Shown piece after piece: positions 13,201-23,504 of a stretch of DNA of 64,000 nucleotides. The translations under genes were made by a program, and so were the position numbers. Each line of letters opens with the position of its first letter. Within the stretch, counting starts at the first letter, position 1. The notes beneath the pieces were generated by a model. The model did no database searches and was not told the DNA's origin. It saw only the letters and a list, made by a program, of their open reading frames with translations. Source of the stretch: Ophiosphaerella korrae. Its lineage: Eukaryota; Ascomycota; Dothideomycetes; Pleosporales; Phaeosphaeriaceae. The DNA is taken from assembly GCA_028456385.1 (NCBI GenBank), contig JALNQF010000066.1:144550-208549 (forward strand). Direction: 5' to 3'.

Positions 13201-15743
13201 GTGTTTATGTTAGCCTTTAACATATCTATTCTATAGTAGTTAATTTTTCCTATTTTCTAATTAATGTGTAAGTTAGTTATTTATAACTATAGTATTCCTA
13301 GTATTATATCTTGTTTGTTATTAATTGTTATTATGTCTATAACTATATTCTTAATTGTTATCCCTTTTAGTTCTAGCGTAGAGAGAACTATTTTAAATCT
13401 AATAGGTTCTTAGAATAGTTTTCCTTTAATTATACTTAGTTATTAAGGGTATTTTTTTATTATATACTATATTCCTTGTATTTCTATAAACTTCCTTAAT
13501 ATAAAGTTTCTTATAGCTCTACTATTAATTATTAATTATACTTTCTTTCTTTAATAAGTGCCTATCTTTGTAATATATAGGCCTCTTATACCTTCTAGCC
13601 TTTTTTACTTTAGTATTTTTATAAATTGTCTATCTTCCTAAGGCTATAGCCTTATTTTAAGTTTATATTCTTTATATTTTAGATATTTATTGTACTTATA
13701 TTTATACTATAGTCTTCCTTAGACGTATTTCTTAGGTAGTTTTAGTCTAGGCCTTATTACTACGTAACCTTCTTCTAGTATTATTTCCTATCCTTAGATG
13801 TCTTCTACTAGAATTACTCTTATATAGTTATAGCCTCTTTTTCTTATAAGCTATACTTTATTATTTATCTTAGGGTTTCTATATATTATGTAATTCTTTT
13901 CTAGGTATAATATCTATAATACTTTAAAATATACTAGATGTTTTAGGTTTATTATTTTATTATCTCCTTCCTAATATTTGTCTTTACTAGGTATTTCTAT
14001 TGTTAAGATATAGTATATTACTAGTACTTTTAGTGTATAGGCTTTGTTAATCTATTGTGTTTTTCTTATAAGGTACTACTATTCTTTTTATATAGGTATC
14101 TTTCCTACTATAACTATATATTACTTTATCTATTCTTAAAATAGTATAAACTTTATTTCTTTAAGATTACGTTCTTTCTAGTTTTTGTACGCTTCCTCTA
14201 TACTTATAACTAGTAAGTATTTTTAAATAAACTTCTATTCTTTATTTTATTCTTCTATATCTATTATTATATAGCTATTATAGCTATATATATCTAGCTA
14301 GGTATATTCTATACTTTTTATACTTACTTATCTTTTACTTTCTTATAGTCCTTTAGAGGAAGCTATAGTAGTCTCTTTATCTAGTACTAGTCCTTTAGCC
14401 TAGATTAATAGGGTCTAGAGCTCTTCTCTTTCTAAGTCTTCTATTAGTAAGTCTATTATATACGCTGTTTCTTCTAGCTATACTTTTGTTCTTTCTTTTA
14501 TTACTACTACTCTATTTCTTTATTATAGGAAGTATCTTACTCTCTATTTACTAGAAAAGTATATATAGTAGTTATCTTTATAATAAAAGGTCTAATAGAG
14601 TATTACGTATTGTATTTCTTTACTCTTAACTACTTTTTCCTAAGGTTTAGCCTATACTTGTAGTACTTCCTTCTTTTTCTCTATTATCTTTAACTAAGTT
14701 TCTTTATCTTTTTTATAGTCTTTACTTTTGTAGTCTTTTACGTAGTGTCCTAGTTTTCTATATTTATAATATGCTATATTCTTTTTCTTCTTTAATTAGT
14801 AGTCTTTTGCGTAGTAGCCTTTCTTACTATAGTTAAAATACGTAAAGTCTTTATTCTTCTTTCTCTTTCTGTCTTTATTTACGTTAAGGATTATAAGGTC
14901 TCTAGTATCCTAGTTTCTAGTTTAGCTACTATACTTATTCTTTTTCTATTCTTAAAGGTTGTTATTAATTTAAATTACTTACTATTTTAGGACTTCTAGT
15001 GTCCTAGGTTTCTCTATATATATTATTTTGTATTAAATTTTTACGTTTAGTCCTTATTTAAATTATAACATAAGGGCTAATTTATTCTATTCTATATTTT
15101 AGCTTAGTTATTTAAATTATAATACGTATTCTAGAATACTCTTGTTTTGTATAAGCCTTTTAAGTTTCTCTTTAGCTTGTTAGGTAATATCTATATCTCT
15201 AAATACTACTCTTATTCGTTTAGTAAAGTATTTATAACTTCTAAAAATAGCTTTAGTTTTATCCTTTTAGGTTATTAGAGAATGTATCGTGTAGTCTATC
15301 TAGTAGGGCTTATACTATCTTATTACGTATTCTTTAAAGTGTAGTCTAATATATATTACCTTCTTTTCTTCTATATTAAAGTATAGTACTTGTATATCTA
15401 TCTAGAGTTGTGCTAACGCTATAAAAGGTCTTAATTTCTCCCTTATTCTATTAAACTTTTTAAGGACAGGTATCTTAGGTAGTTTCTTTATTGTACTTAT
15501 TTCTAGTTATTAGGTAATTAGCTCTATCTAGTTCTAGCCTTTAATAATAGCTTTAATTTATACTTTGTTCTATTTTAAGTAGTCTTGTAGTTCCTTATTC
15601 TACGTTTCTAGTACTTTAATTACTATCTTTATATCTTCTTTATTGTTAATTAGTTTGTTTATATAGTCCTTAATTATTTCCTATATAGTACTATCTAACT
15701 TATAACTACTCCTAAGGGCTTTACTTTTTAAACTTTCTACTAT
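10295..15743 (-). pseudogene. Gag-Pol polyprotein, chimera of elements A and B
   Basis: Uninterrupted minus-strand chromovirus gag-pol, the most complete copy in the window. Former start codon ATA at about 15743-15741, zinc knuckle near 14850-14805, protease motif at 13526-13515, RT YLDN at 12620-12609, integrase about 11320-10680, chromodomain about 10500-10310. Its 5' leader (15744-15804) joins a type B LTR, whereas its 3' end joins a type A LTR, so it cannot be a single original element. The simplest history is insertion of B into A followed by homologous deletion between their 3' halves. Decay is typical: stops at Gln/Trp, Cys to Tyr, Asp to Asn. Confidence 0.88.
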
Positions 15744-15804
15744 TATATTAGCTAGACTATACGCTACTTACGCTTCGCTTTTTGCAATAACTAAATTAGT
15801 AAGG

Positions 15805-16234
15805 TGTTATAGGCTTACTAGGGTCGACTTCCTAATAGCTTAGATAAGTATTAGTAGATTGTAAAGTAATAACAAAAGCTTATATTATAATCTACAATAG
15901 GCTATAAATAATAGAAGATATTTTACAACTATCTTTATATTGTCGCTTGTAGTTAATAATTAAATTACTAATACTATCCTAACAATATACATCGCTACTA
16001 ACTATATACTTGTCTTAATCTATTAATCTATTACTACTAAAGACAATAGATTATAGATTACCTTAATCTATAATCTATTAATACTAAGGGTCTATAGATT
16101 ATAGATTACCTTAGGTATCCTAATTATATATAGTTTCCTAATTAAGTTTATATTTCTTGTATTTGTAAGAACTTAATCCTTTAGTCGTAGGGCTAATTAG
16201 TTCTATCTATAATTCTCTTGTTACTATTGTAATA
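15805..16234 (-). mobile_element. 5' LTR of element B (LTR type B, 430 bp)
   Basis: TGTTATAGG...GTAATA, about the same length as 3226-3654 and 20034-20464. Its inner edge joins a leader (15744-15804) that differs in sequence from element A's leader. Its outer edge is followed by tatct (16235-16239) and then pol sequence matching 11421 and onward; tatct also occurs at 11416-11420 in the chimeric copy. That places B's insertion in the integrase/RNase H part of element A. Confidence 0.85.
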
Positions 16235-17734
16235 TATCTACTATACTTATTTCTATAGTATTCTATATAGTCTTGTAGTACTTCTATTACTAGTTGTCTT
16301 ACTCTTAGGATATAATAATCTCTTAGTAGTCTATTTAGTATTTTATTAATTCCTTAATATCTATATACTAGTAGTTTGTAGAACTATTGTATAAATTCTC
16401 TCTATATTTTTCTTAGAATATACGTTCTTCTATAGGCTCGTGCGAGGCCTTCTTAGACTTTAAGTTTCTCTATTTCTTTAGGGGCTTTTCTTGTTTCTCT
16501 TTAAATCTATTTATCTAGCTTGCTACTCTTTCTCTTAAGTGTTGTAGCTATTTTTAGTATATTTAGGACTAAATATCCTTTTTTATTCTTAATTAGAACT
16601 ATACTAGTAGCGTTTACTTCTTCTTATAAGTCTAGTTTTCTACTAAAGGTATCTATAAATTAGTTATCTTTCTCTTTTATATATATAACTTTAAAGTTAA
16701 ATATTAATAAGAACTCTTACTATCTTATATAACGTTATAATAAGTCTTTAGTTATTATAAATCCTATAAGATTCTTATAGTCTATATAGACTTTTATTTA
16801 GTATTTTACTCCTTATAGGTATACTCTTTATTATTTAAATACTTTGTAGATTACTAGTATCTCTTTGTTATAAATTAAGTAGTTAAGCTCTACTAGCTTT
16901 ATTTTCTTAGAGAAGTATTTAACTAAATATTCTTGTTTTATAGTTTAGTCTTCTTGTATTAGTACTATTCTATAAACTAAGTTAGATGTATCTATTTTTA
17001 CTATTACTAGTAGTTCTAGATTATATATTCTAATAACTAGGTTTTCTATAAAACGTTGTTTAATCTAATTAAATACTTCTTTGTATTCTTAAGTCTATTT
17101 AAATAGTGCGTCCTTCTTTATAAGTTTTATAAGTAGTTCTATTATTTTAGACTATCTTACTATTAGTTTTTTATAGAAGTTTACTAATCTATAGAATTAT
17201 TATACTTCTTATAAGTTCTTTAGTATTAGCTATTCTTAGATTGTTTTAATCTTGTTTAGGTCTATTTATATTTTTCCTAGTTTAATAATAAATCTTAGGA
17301 AGTCTATTTCTTTTGTATAAAATTCGTATTTTCTTATTTTAAGAAATATTTTATTTTCTACTAATCTTTCTAGTACTTTGTATATATACTATATATATTC
17401 TTCTTCTATTTCTAAGAATATAAAGATATTATCTAAGTATATAAATATAAATACGTCTAAGTATTCTTTTAGAACTATATTTATCCTTTCTTAGAATACT
17501 ACTAGTATATTTATTAATCTAAAAGGTATAACTATATATTTAAATAGTCTATATTACGTTCTAAATACTATTTTCTATTTATTACTTTTTTTAATTCTAA
17601 TCTAGTAGTAGGCGTTTTAGATATCTAGTTTAGTAAAGATTTATACTTTTTATAGCTTATCTTGTATCTTATCTATACGTAGTAAAGGATATTAGTTCTT
17701 GTCTATTATTATGTTAGTTTTTCTAAAATCTACG

Positions 17735-17897
17735 TGTTACGCTATAGGCTGTAGTAGGCTGTAGCTACGCAAAGCGTAAGTAAGGGTAAGAGCCTTTAGG
17801 TAATATATACTATTCTACTCCTGTATTTAACGTTGTTAAATACTTAGTTACTTTTTTAGGTTTGTTTAGCGTAGTAGAGTAGAGCTACTACATAATA
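17735..17897 (+). repeat. TRIM 5' LTR (163 bp)
   Basis: Differs from the 3' LTR at only a small number of positions, mostly C/T or G/A transitions of RIP type. The base after it starts TAGTATTTAACA, where a primer-binding site would lie; no tRNA match is claimed. Confidence 0.88.
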
Positions 17898-18114
17898 TAG
17901 TATTTAACAATAACTACGCTACGTGTAGGGTAGGTTAAGCTAAGTGCGTTAGTTCGACCCTACTAATAGCTAGTTAGCCTAGCTAGCTAGTAGAGACTAG
18001 GCTAAGATAGGGCGCCTCTAAGCTACTAAGGATATGCGCTAGAACTATTGTAAGCTGCTAGAAGGTCTAGTATTACTACCTATTATAGCCTAGCGCCTAA
18101 GGACATGCGCTATA

Positions 18115-18128
18115 GGGAAGAGAGATAT
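18115..18128 (+). other. TRIM polypurine tract
   Basis: GGGAAGAGAGATAT-like purine run directly before the right LTR. It marks the plus strand as the sense strand of this mini-element. Confidence 0.65.
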
Positions 18129-18291
18129 TATTACGCTATAGGCTGTAGTAGGCTATAGCTGCGCAAAGCGTAAGTAAGGGCGAGGGCCTTTAGGTAATAT
18201 ATACTATTCTACTCCTGTATTTAACGTTATTAAATACTTAGTTACCTTTTTAGGTTTATTTAGCGTAGTAGAGTAGAGCTGCTACATAACA
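18129..18291 (+). repeat. TRIM 3' LTR (163 bp)
   Basis: Opens with TATTACGC where the left LTR has TGTTACGC, a G-to-A change in TpG context, and keeps the CA end that the left LTR has lost. Confidence 0.88.
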
Positions 18292-20033
18292 CTACGTAAG
18301 GTTTTTTTTTATCTATTCTCTTTTTGTCTATAAATATAAGTCTATAAGCTACTAAAAATTTAGATTCTTATATCTATTTTTTCTTTATTGCCTTTTATAT
18401 AAATATACGTTTAATCTTTAATTTTTCTTTAGTTTTTTAATAGACTAGGCTCTATTTTACGTTTTTTCTTTCTTCTAGATCTATTACTAAGTCCTATGTT
18501 TAATAGTCTAGGAAGTAGTTATTAGGTTCTATAAGTTATTTTTCCTATTTTTTATATTCTTCTAGGAATTTTCCTTTGTATATAACTATGTTAGCTTTTA
18601 ATATTTCTTTCTTAGGGTAGCTAATTCTCTCTATTCTCTAATTAATTCTTAGGTTAGTTATCTATAACTATAGCATTCCTAGTATTATATCTTGTTTGTT
18701 ATTAATTATTATTATATCTATAACTATATTCTTTATTTCTAATCTTTTTAGCTTTAGTATAGAGGGTATTGTTTTAAACCTTATAGGTTCCTAGAATAGT
18801 TTTCCTTTAATTATACTTAGTTGTTAAGAGTACTTCTTTATAGTATAAGTTATTTCTTAGCCTTTTACAAACTTCTTTAATATAAAGTTCTTTGTAGCTC
18901 TACTATTAATTATTATTTATACTTTCTTTCTTTAGTATATACTTGTTTTTATAATATATAGGCTTCTTATACCTTCTAGCTTTTTTTACTTAGGTCTTTC
19001 TTTAAATTATCTATTCTTCTAAGGCTATTATCTTGTTTTACGTTTGTAGTTCTTGTATTTTAGATATTTATTATAGGTATATTTGTACTATAGTTTTCTT
19101 TAGATATATTCTTTTAATAGTTTAGGGCCTAGTCTAATTACTATATATTCTTTGTTAGGTATTTTAATTATTTCCTAACCTTAAATATTTTTCCTTATAA
19201 TTACGTTTACGTAATTATATCCTTTTCTTTATATAGGCTATATATAATTTTGTACCTTAAGTTCTCTATATATATAGTAGTTTGTGTTTAGGTATAATAT
19301 CTATAATATCTTAGTATATGCTAGGTGTTCTAGATTTATTCTCTCGTTATCTCCTACTTAGTAACTATCTATTCTAGGTCTTGTGTTTATTAGGACATAG
19401 TATACTATTAGTACTTATAGTATATAGGCTTTGTTAATCTATTACGTTTTTTTTACAAAGAACTACTATTCTTTTTATATAGGTATTTTACCTACTATAA
19501 TTATATATTGTTCTATCTATTATTAGAATGTTATAAACTTTTTTACCTTAGGATTACGTTCTTTCTAGTCTTTATACGCTTCCTCTATACTTATAACTAG
19601 TAAGTATTTCTAAATAAATTTCTATTCTTTATTTTATTCTTCTATATCTACTATTATATAGCTATTATAGCTATACGCTCTTAACTAGGTGTTCTTAGTA
19701 CTTCTTATATTAGTTTGTTTCTTATCTCCTTATAATTCTTTAGAAGAGACTATTGTAGTCTCTTTATCTTATACTAGTCCTTTAGCTTAGATCGATAGTA
19801 TCTAGGGTTCTTCCCTTTCTAAATCTTCTATTAGTAGGTCTATTATATATACTATTTTTTCTAGCTATACTTTTATTCTTTCTTTTATTACTACTACTCT
19901 ATACTTTTATAAGAACTTTCTTACTCTCTATTTACTAGAAAGATATATATAGTAGTTATCCTTATAATAAAAGGTCTAATAGAGTATTATATACTATATT
20001 TCTTTACTCTTAGCTACTTTCTCTTAAAGTTTA

Positions 20034-20464
20034 TGTTACGGGCTTACTAGGGTCGACTTCCTAGTAGCCTAGATAGGTATTAGTAGATTGTAAGGTAATA
20101 ACAAAAGCTCGTGTTATAATCTACAATAGGCTATAAATAATAGAAGATGTTTTGCAACTGTCTTTATATTATCGCTCGTAGTTAATAATTAAATTACTAA
20201 TACTATCTTAATAATACGCATCGCTACTAACTATATACTTGTCCTAATCTATTAATCTATTACTACTAAGAACAATAGATCGTAGATTACCTTAATCTAT
20301 AATCTATTAACGCTAAGAGTCTACAGATTATAGATTACTTTTAAGTGTCTTAATTATATATAGTTTCCTAATTAAGTTTGTATTCTTTTTGTCTATAAGA
20401 ACTTAATCTATTAGTCGTAGGGCTAATTAGTTCTATCTATATTTCTCTTGTTACTATCGTAATA
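20034..20464 (-). mobile_element. Solo LTR (type B, 431 bp)
   Basis: TGTTACGGG...GTAATA with gttta on both sides (20029-20033 and 20465-20469). The same Gypsy sequence without insertion is seen at about 8104. No internal element sequence accompanies it, so it is the product of LTR-LTR recombination of a once complete type B element inserted in gag. Confidence 0.92.
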
Positions 20465-21628
20465 GTTTAGCTTATATCTTAAGTACTTCTTTTTTATTCT
20501 TAGTTATTTTTAACTATATTTCTTTCTTTAGGTCTTTACTTTTATAGTCTTTTATAAAGTATCTTAGTTTCCTATATTTATAGTATATTATATTCTTTTT
20601 CTATTTTAACTAGTAATCTTTTACGTAGTAGCCTTTCTTACTATAACTAAAGTACGTAAAGTCTTTATTCTTTTTAAATTTCTTGTCCTTATTAGTATTA
20701 AGGATTATAGGGTCTCTAGCGTCTTAGTTTTTAGGTTACCCTCTATATTTGTTTTTCTTCTATTCTTAAAGGTTATTATCTATTTATATTACCTATTATT
20801 TTAGAGCTTCTAGTATTCTTAGTTTTTCTATATAAATTATCTTGTATTAGATTTTTAAGTTTAATTCTTATTTAAATCTTAATATTAGTAATACTTTATT
20901 TTATTCTATATTCTATAATAGTTATTTAAACTATAATACGTATTTAGGAATACTCTTATATTATATAAGCCTTTTAAGCTTCTCTTTAGCTTATTAGGTA
21001 ATATCTATATCTTTAAATACTACTTTTATTTGTTTAGTAAAGTATTTATAACTTCTAAAGATAGCTCTAGTTTTATCTTTCTATATTTCTAGCGCGTATA
21101 TTATATAATCTATCTAATAGGATTTAAACTATCTTATTACATCTTCTTTAAGGTATATTCTAATATATATTACCTTTTTATCTTCTCTATTAAAGTATAG
21201 TACTTATATATTAATCTATAGTTGTACTACTACTATAAAAGGTCTTAATTTTTCCTTTATTCTATCGAATTTCTTAAATATAGGTATCTTAGGTAGCTTC
21301 TTTATTACACTTATTTCTAGTCTCTAGGTAATTTATTCTATTTAGTTTTATCCTTCTATAATAGCCTTAATTTAAACTTTATTTTACTTAATATAGTCTT
21401 ATAGTTCTTTATTTTACGTTTCTAGGATATTAATTATTAGTTGTATATCCCCTTTTTTAGTAATTAGGTTGTTTAGGCGTATCTTAACTACTACTTAGTT
21501 AGTTTTATCTAACTTGTAACTACTTAGAGGTACTTTACCTCCTTTTTTAGTTAAACTTTCTACTATCGTATTAGCTTAGACTATGCGCTACTTATACTTT
21601 ACTTCTCTTAATATCTAAATTAGTAAAG

Positions 21629-22085
21629 TATAATAGGCTACCTACGTTAACTACTAGTAGCTATTAAGGTATTAGTAGATTAAGAGTTAATAGTAAAGTT
21701 TGTATAAGTAATCTATAATAACTAATATTAATAGAAGATATTTTGTAATTGTCTTGTATTAGCGTTCTATAGTTAAAGGATTAAATTACTAATACTATCC
21801 TAATAATGCGTATCTCTACTAACTATATAGTAATAATATCTTAGCTACTTTATTACTTTGTATTTACTAAGATCGCGAATTTATAAATTTATTATATAAT
21901 AGCTTTATAACTTTATATTTACTAAGATTGTAAATTTACAAATTTATTACGTATCTATATTATAGTTAGCTTCCTAGTTAAACTTATTATCTTATAAGTT
22001 ATTACCCTACTTATCTTATACTTTGTTAGTAGCTAAGCGTAGACTAATTAGTTCTATCTTAGTTTCCCTTGTTACTACTATAATA
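21629..22085 (-). mobile_element. 5' LTR of element A (LTR type A, 457 bp)
   Basis: Same length as and nearly identical to 9207-9663; most differences are transitions in CpA/TpG context. Followed by the target duplication atacg at 22086-22090. Confidence 0.9.
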
Positions 22086-22131
22086 ATACGCTACTTACGC
22101 TTTACTTCTCTTAATATCTAAATTAGTAAGG
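22086..22131 (-). other. Leader of element 2, displaced 12.9 kb from its gag
   Basis: Begins with the target duplication atacg, then the untranslated leader expected between gag and the 5' LTR of element 2; related leaders are at 15744-15804 and 21567-21628. Its position proves the nesting of element A in element 2. It should contain the minus-strand primer-binding site next to 22132. Confidence 0.8.
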
Positions 22132-22589
22132 TGTAATAGGGTTACTAGGGTTAACTTCCTAATAACCTCTAAGTTATTAGTAGATTAAGAGGTAATAACA
22201 AAAGCTTATATAGTAATTAGTAATAACTATAAATAATAGTTAATTTATGTATATAATATTAAGTATTAGCGTTCTAGGTTAAAGATTAGATTACTAATAC
22301 TATCTTAATAATATATATTCTATTAATTATATACTTGTACTAATCTATTTATATAATACTATAGATTACTACTAATCTATTTACGCGTAACTATAGATTA
22401 CTTTAATCTATTTATACGTTATTATAGATTACTTTAATCTATTTATATATAATTATAGATTACTACTACGTGTCCTAGTTATAAGTAGTCTCCTAATTAA
22501 GGTCGTTACCCTACTTATCTTATACTTCGTTATTACCTAAATTAGGGCTAATTAGTTCTATTTCGATTTCTCTTGTTACGCCTATAATA
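22132..22589 (-). mobile_element. 5' LTR of element 2 (LTR type C, 458 bp)
   Basis: TGTAATAGGG...CTATAATA. The centre (22341-22466) contains four tandem units of 31-32 bp, each opening with TAATCTATTTA and closing with ATAGATTACT, so each can fold on itself. Flanking base run after the LTR is taaag; the matching left duplication lies beyond the window. Confidence 0.85.
22341..22466. repeat. Four tandem 31-32 bp units inside LTR type C
   Basis: Units at about 22341-22372, 22373-22404, 22405-22435 and 22436-22466. Each pairs TAATCT at its left with AGATTA at its right. Such central LTR repeats often sit in the U3 enhancer region; a role here is inferred only from position. Related TAATCTATTAATCT motifs occur in type B LTRs. 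Confidence 0.75.
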
Positions 22590-22729
22590 TAAAGCGCTAC
22601 TTAAAAAATATTAGTAGTATTAATTTTCTTTATAGTAGCTTTTACTATACTATGTAATTCTATAATTAAGTTAAAAATAGTTAATATATTCTACTAGTAA
22701 GCTAGTTAAACTACTAAGCTAGTTACTCT
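22590..22729. other. Unassigned spacer between LTR C and the inverted repeat
   Basis: 140 bp of very AT-rich DNA with no frame, LTR or tandem repeat that I can recognise. A short GCTAGTTA motif occurs twice at about 22710-22725. Confidence 0.4.
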
Positions 22730-23061
22730 AAAATATACAAAAAAATCTAAAACTTAATACCTATTATCTTTATAACTATAATATAATAAATTCTAAAAAT
22801 TTAATAGATTACTACTATATATATAATCTTCTATCTATTAAATTTTTAAAATATATAGCTAAGTAGTTCTTAAGATAGTAGAATTTTTAGCTTTAAAAAT
22901 ACTTATTTCTTATTAACTTTAGAACTACTAGACTATATACTTTAAAAATTTAATAGATAGAAGATTATATATATAGTAGTAATCTATTAAATTTTTAGAA
23001 TTTATTATATTATAGTTATAAAGATAATAGGTATTAAGTTTTAGATTTTTTTGTATATTTT
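22730..23061. mobile_element. Foldback or MITE-like element with perfect 121-bp inverted arms
   Basis: Arms 22730-22850 and 22941-23061 are exact reverse complements by direct comparison, separated by 90 bp. Ends read AAAATATACAAAAAAATC and its complement. Flanks offer cta on the left and tta on the right, which could be a TWA-type duplication, but this is not secure. The right arm stops exactly where LTR D begins. Length and structure suggest a non-autonomous DNA transposon or foldback element. Confidence 0.75.
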
Positions 23062-23504
23062 TATAATAAAGTTACCTATTATTAACTATAAGTAACTTAT
23101 AAGAGAGTATAGTAGATTAAGAGATAATAACTTAGGTACGTATAGTAATTAAGTAATAAGCTTATAAATAATAGAAAGATATCTTATAATATTAATATAT
23201 TATTACTCTTAGTTAGAGATTAGATTACTAATACTATCCTAATAATATATATTATTATAAACTATAAACTTATATTTTATACTTAATCTATATTATAAGT
23301 TTTATAAATTACTTTAATCTATTACTTTATTATATAAATCTATAGATTACTTTTAATTTATTACTTATAACTATAGATTATTACGTATCTTAATTATAAG
23401 TTATTTCTTAATCTAAGTTATTACTTTACTTATTTTATACTTTATTAGTACTTAAAGTAAAACTTATTAGTTCTATCTTAATTTCTTTTATTATATCTAT
23501 AATA
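23062..23504 (-). mobile_element. 3' LTR of Gypsy element 5 (LTR type D, 443 bp)
   Basis: Aligns along its length with LTR C but is far more AT-rich, with almost no CG left. Ends CTATAATA, followed on the inside by a minus-strand purine tract at about 23505-23521. It belongs to the heavily decayed element at 23505-26321. Confidence 0.8.

Larger units (their letters stand above)
17735..18291 (+). mobile_element. TRIM (terminal-repeat retrotransposon in miniature), 557 bp
   Basis: Two 163-bp direct repeats (17735-17897 and 18129-18291) with TGTTACGC starts and CATAACA-type ends enclose a 231-bp non-coding core. The five bases ctacg flank both sides (17730-17734 and 18292-18296), and the uninterrupted host sequence is visible at about 12908. 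A purine run precedes the right LTR, giving plus orientation. The element has no coding capacity and must move in trans. It keeps more TG and CA than its surroundings (for example GCTGTAGTAGGCTGTAG), so it is either younger or too short for efficient RIP. Confidence 0.9.
16235..21566 (-). pseudogene. Gag-Pol of element A, 5' two-thirds, broken by a TRIM and a solo LTR
   Basis: Minus-strand gag, protease, RT and RNase H of element A. Former start codon ATA at about 21566-21564, followed on the minus strand by VESLTK as in element 2. Zinc-knuckle region about 20660-20610, protease motif at 18907-18896, RT YLDT/YLDN region at 17439-17428. The reading is interrupted at 17734/18292 by a TRIM and at 20033/20465 by a solo LTR, both with clean target duplications, so the flanking halves join perfectly when these are removed. 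The integrase part continues at 11420 and below. Confidence 0.88.
9207..22085 (-). mobile_element. Full-length Gypsy element A with nested insertions
   Basis: Two LTRs of equal length (9207-9663 and 21629-22085, 457 bp each) bound this block, and the five bases atacg occur directly outside both (9202-9206 and 22086-22090). This is a textbook target-site duplication, so the 12.9-kb block entered element 2 as one unit. Subtracting the TRIM, the solo LTR and the extra pol sequence leaves an internal region of about 6.1 kb, matching the pol copy at 9664-15804. The extra pol belongs to a second element (B). Confidence 0.85.

Noticed and set aside
22590..23061. Bacterial or organelle origin suggested by extreme AT content
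   Set aside because: The AT richness follows from RIP of Gypsy elements; LTRs, polypurine tracts and target duplications show nuclear fungal DNA.
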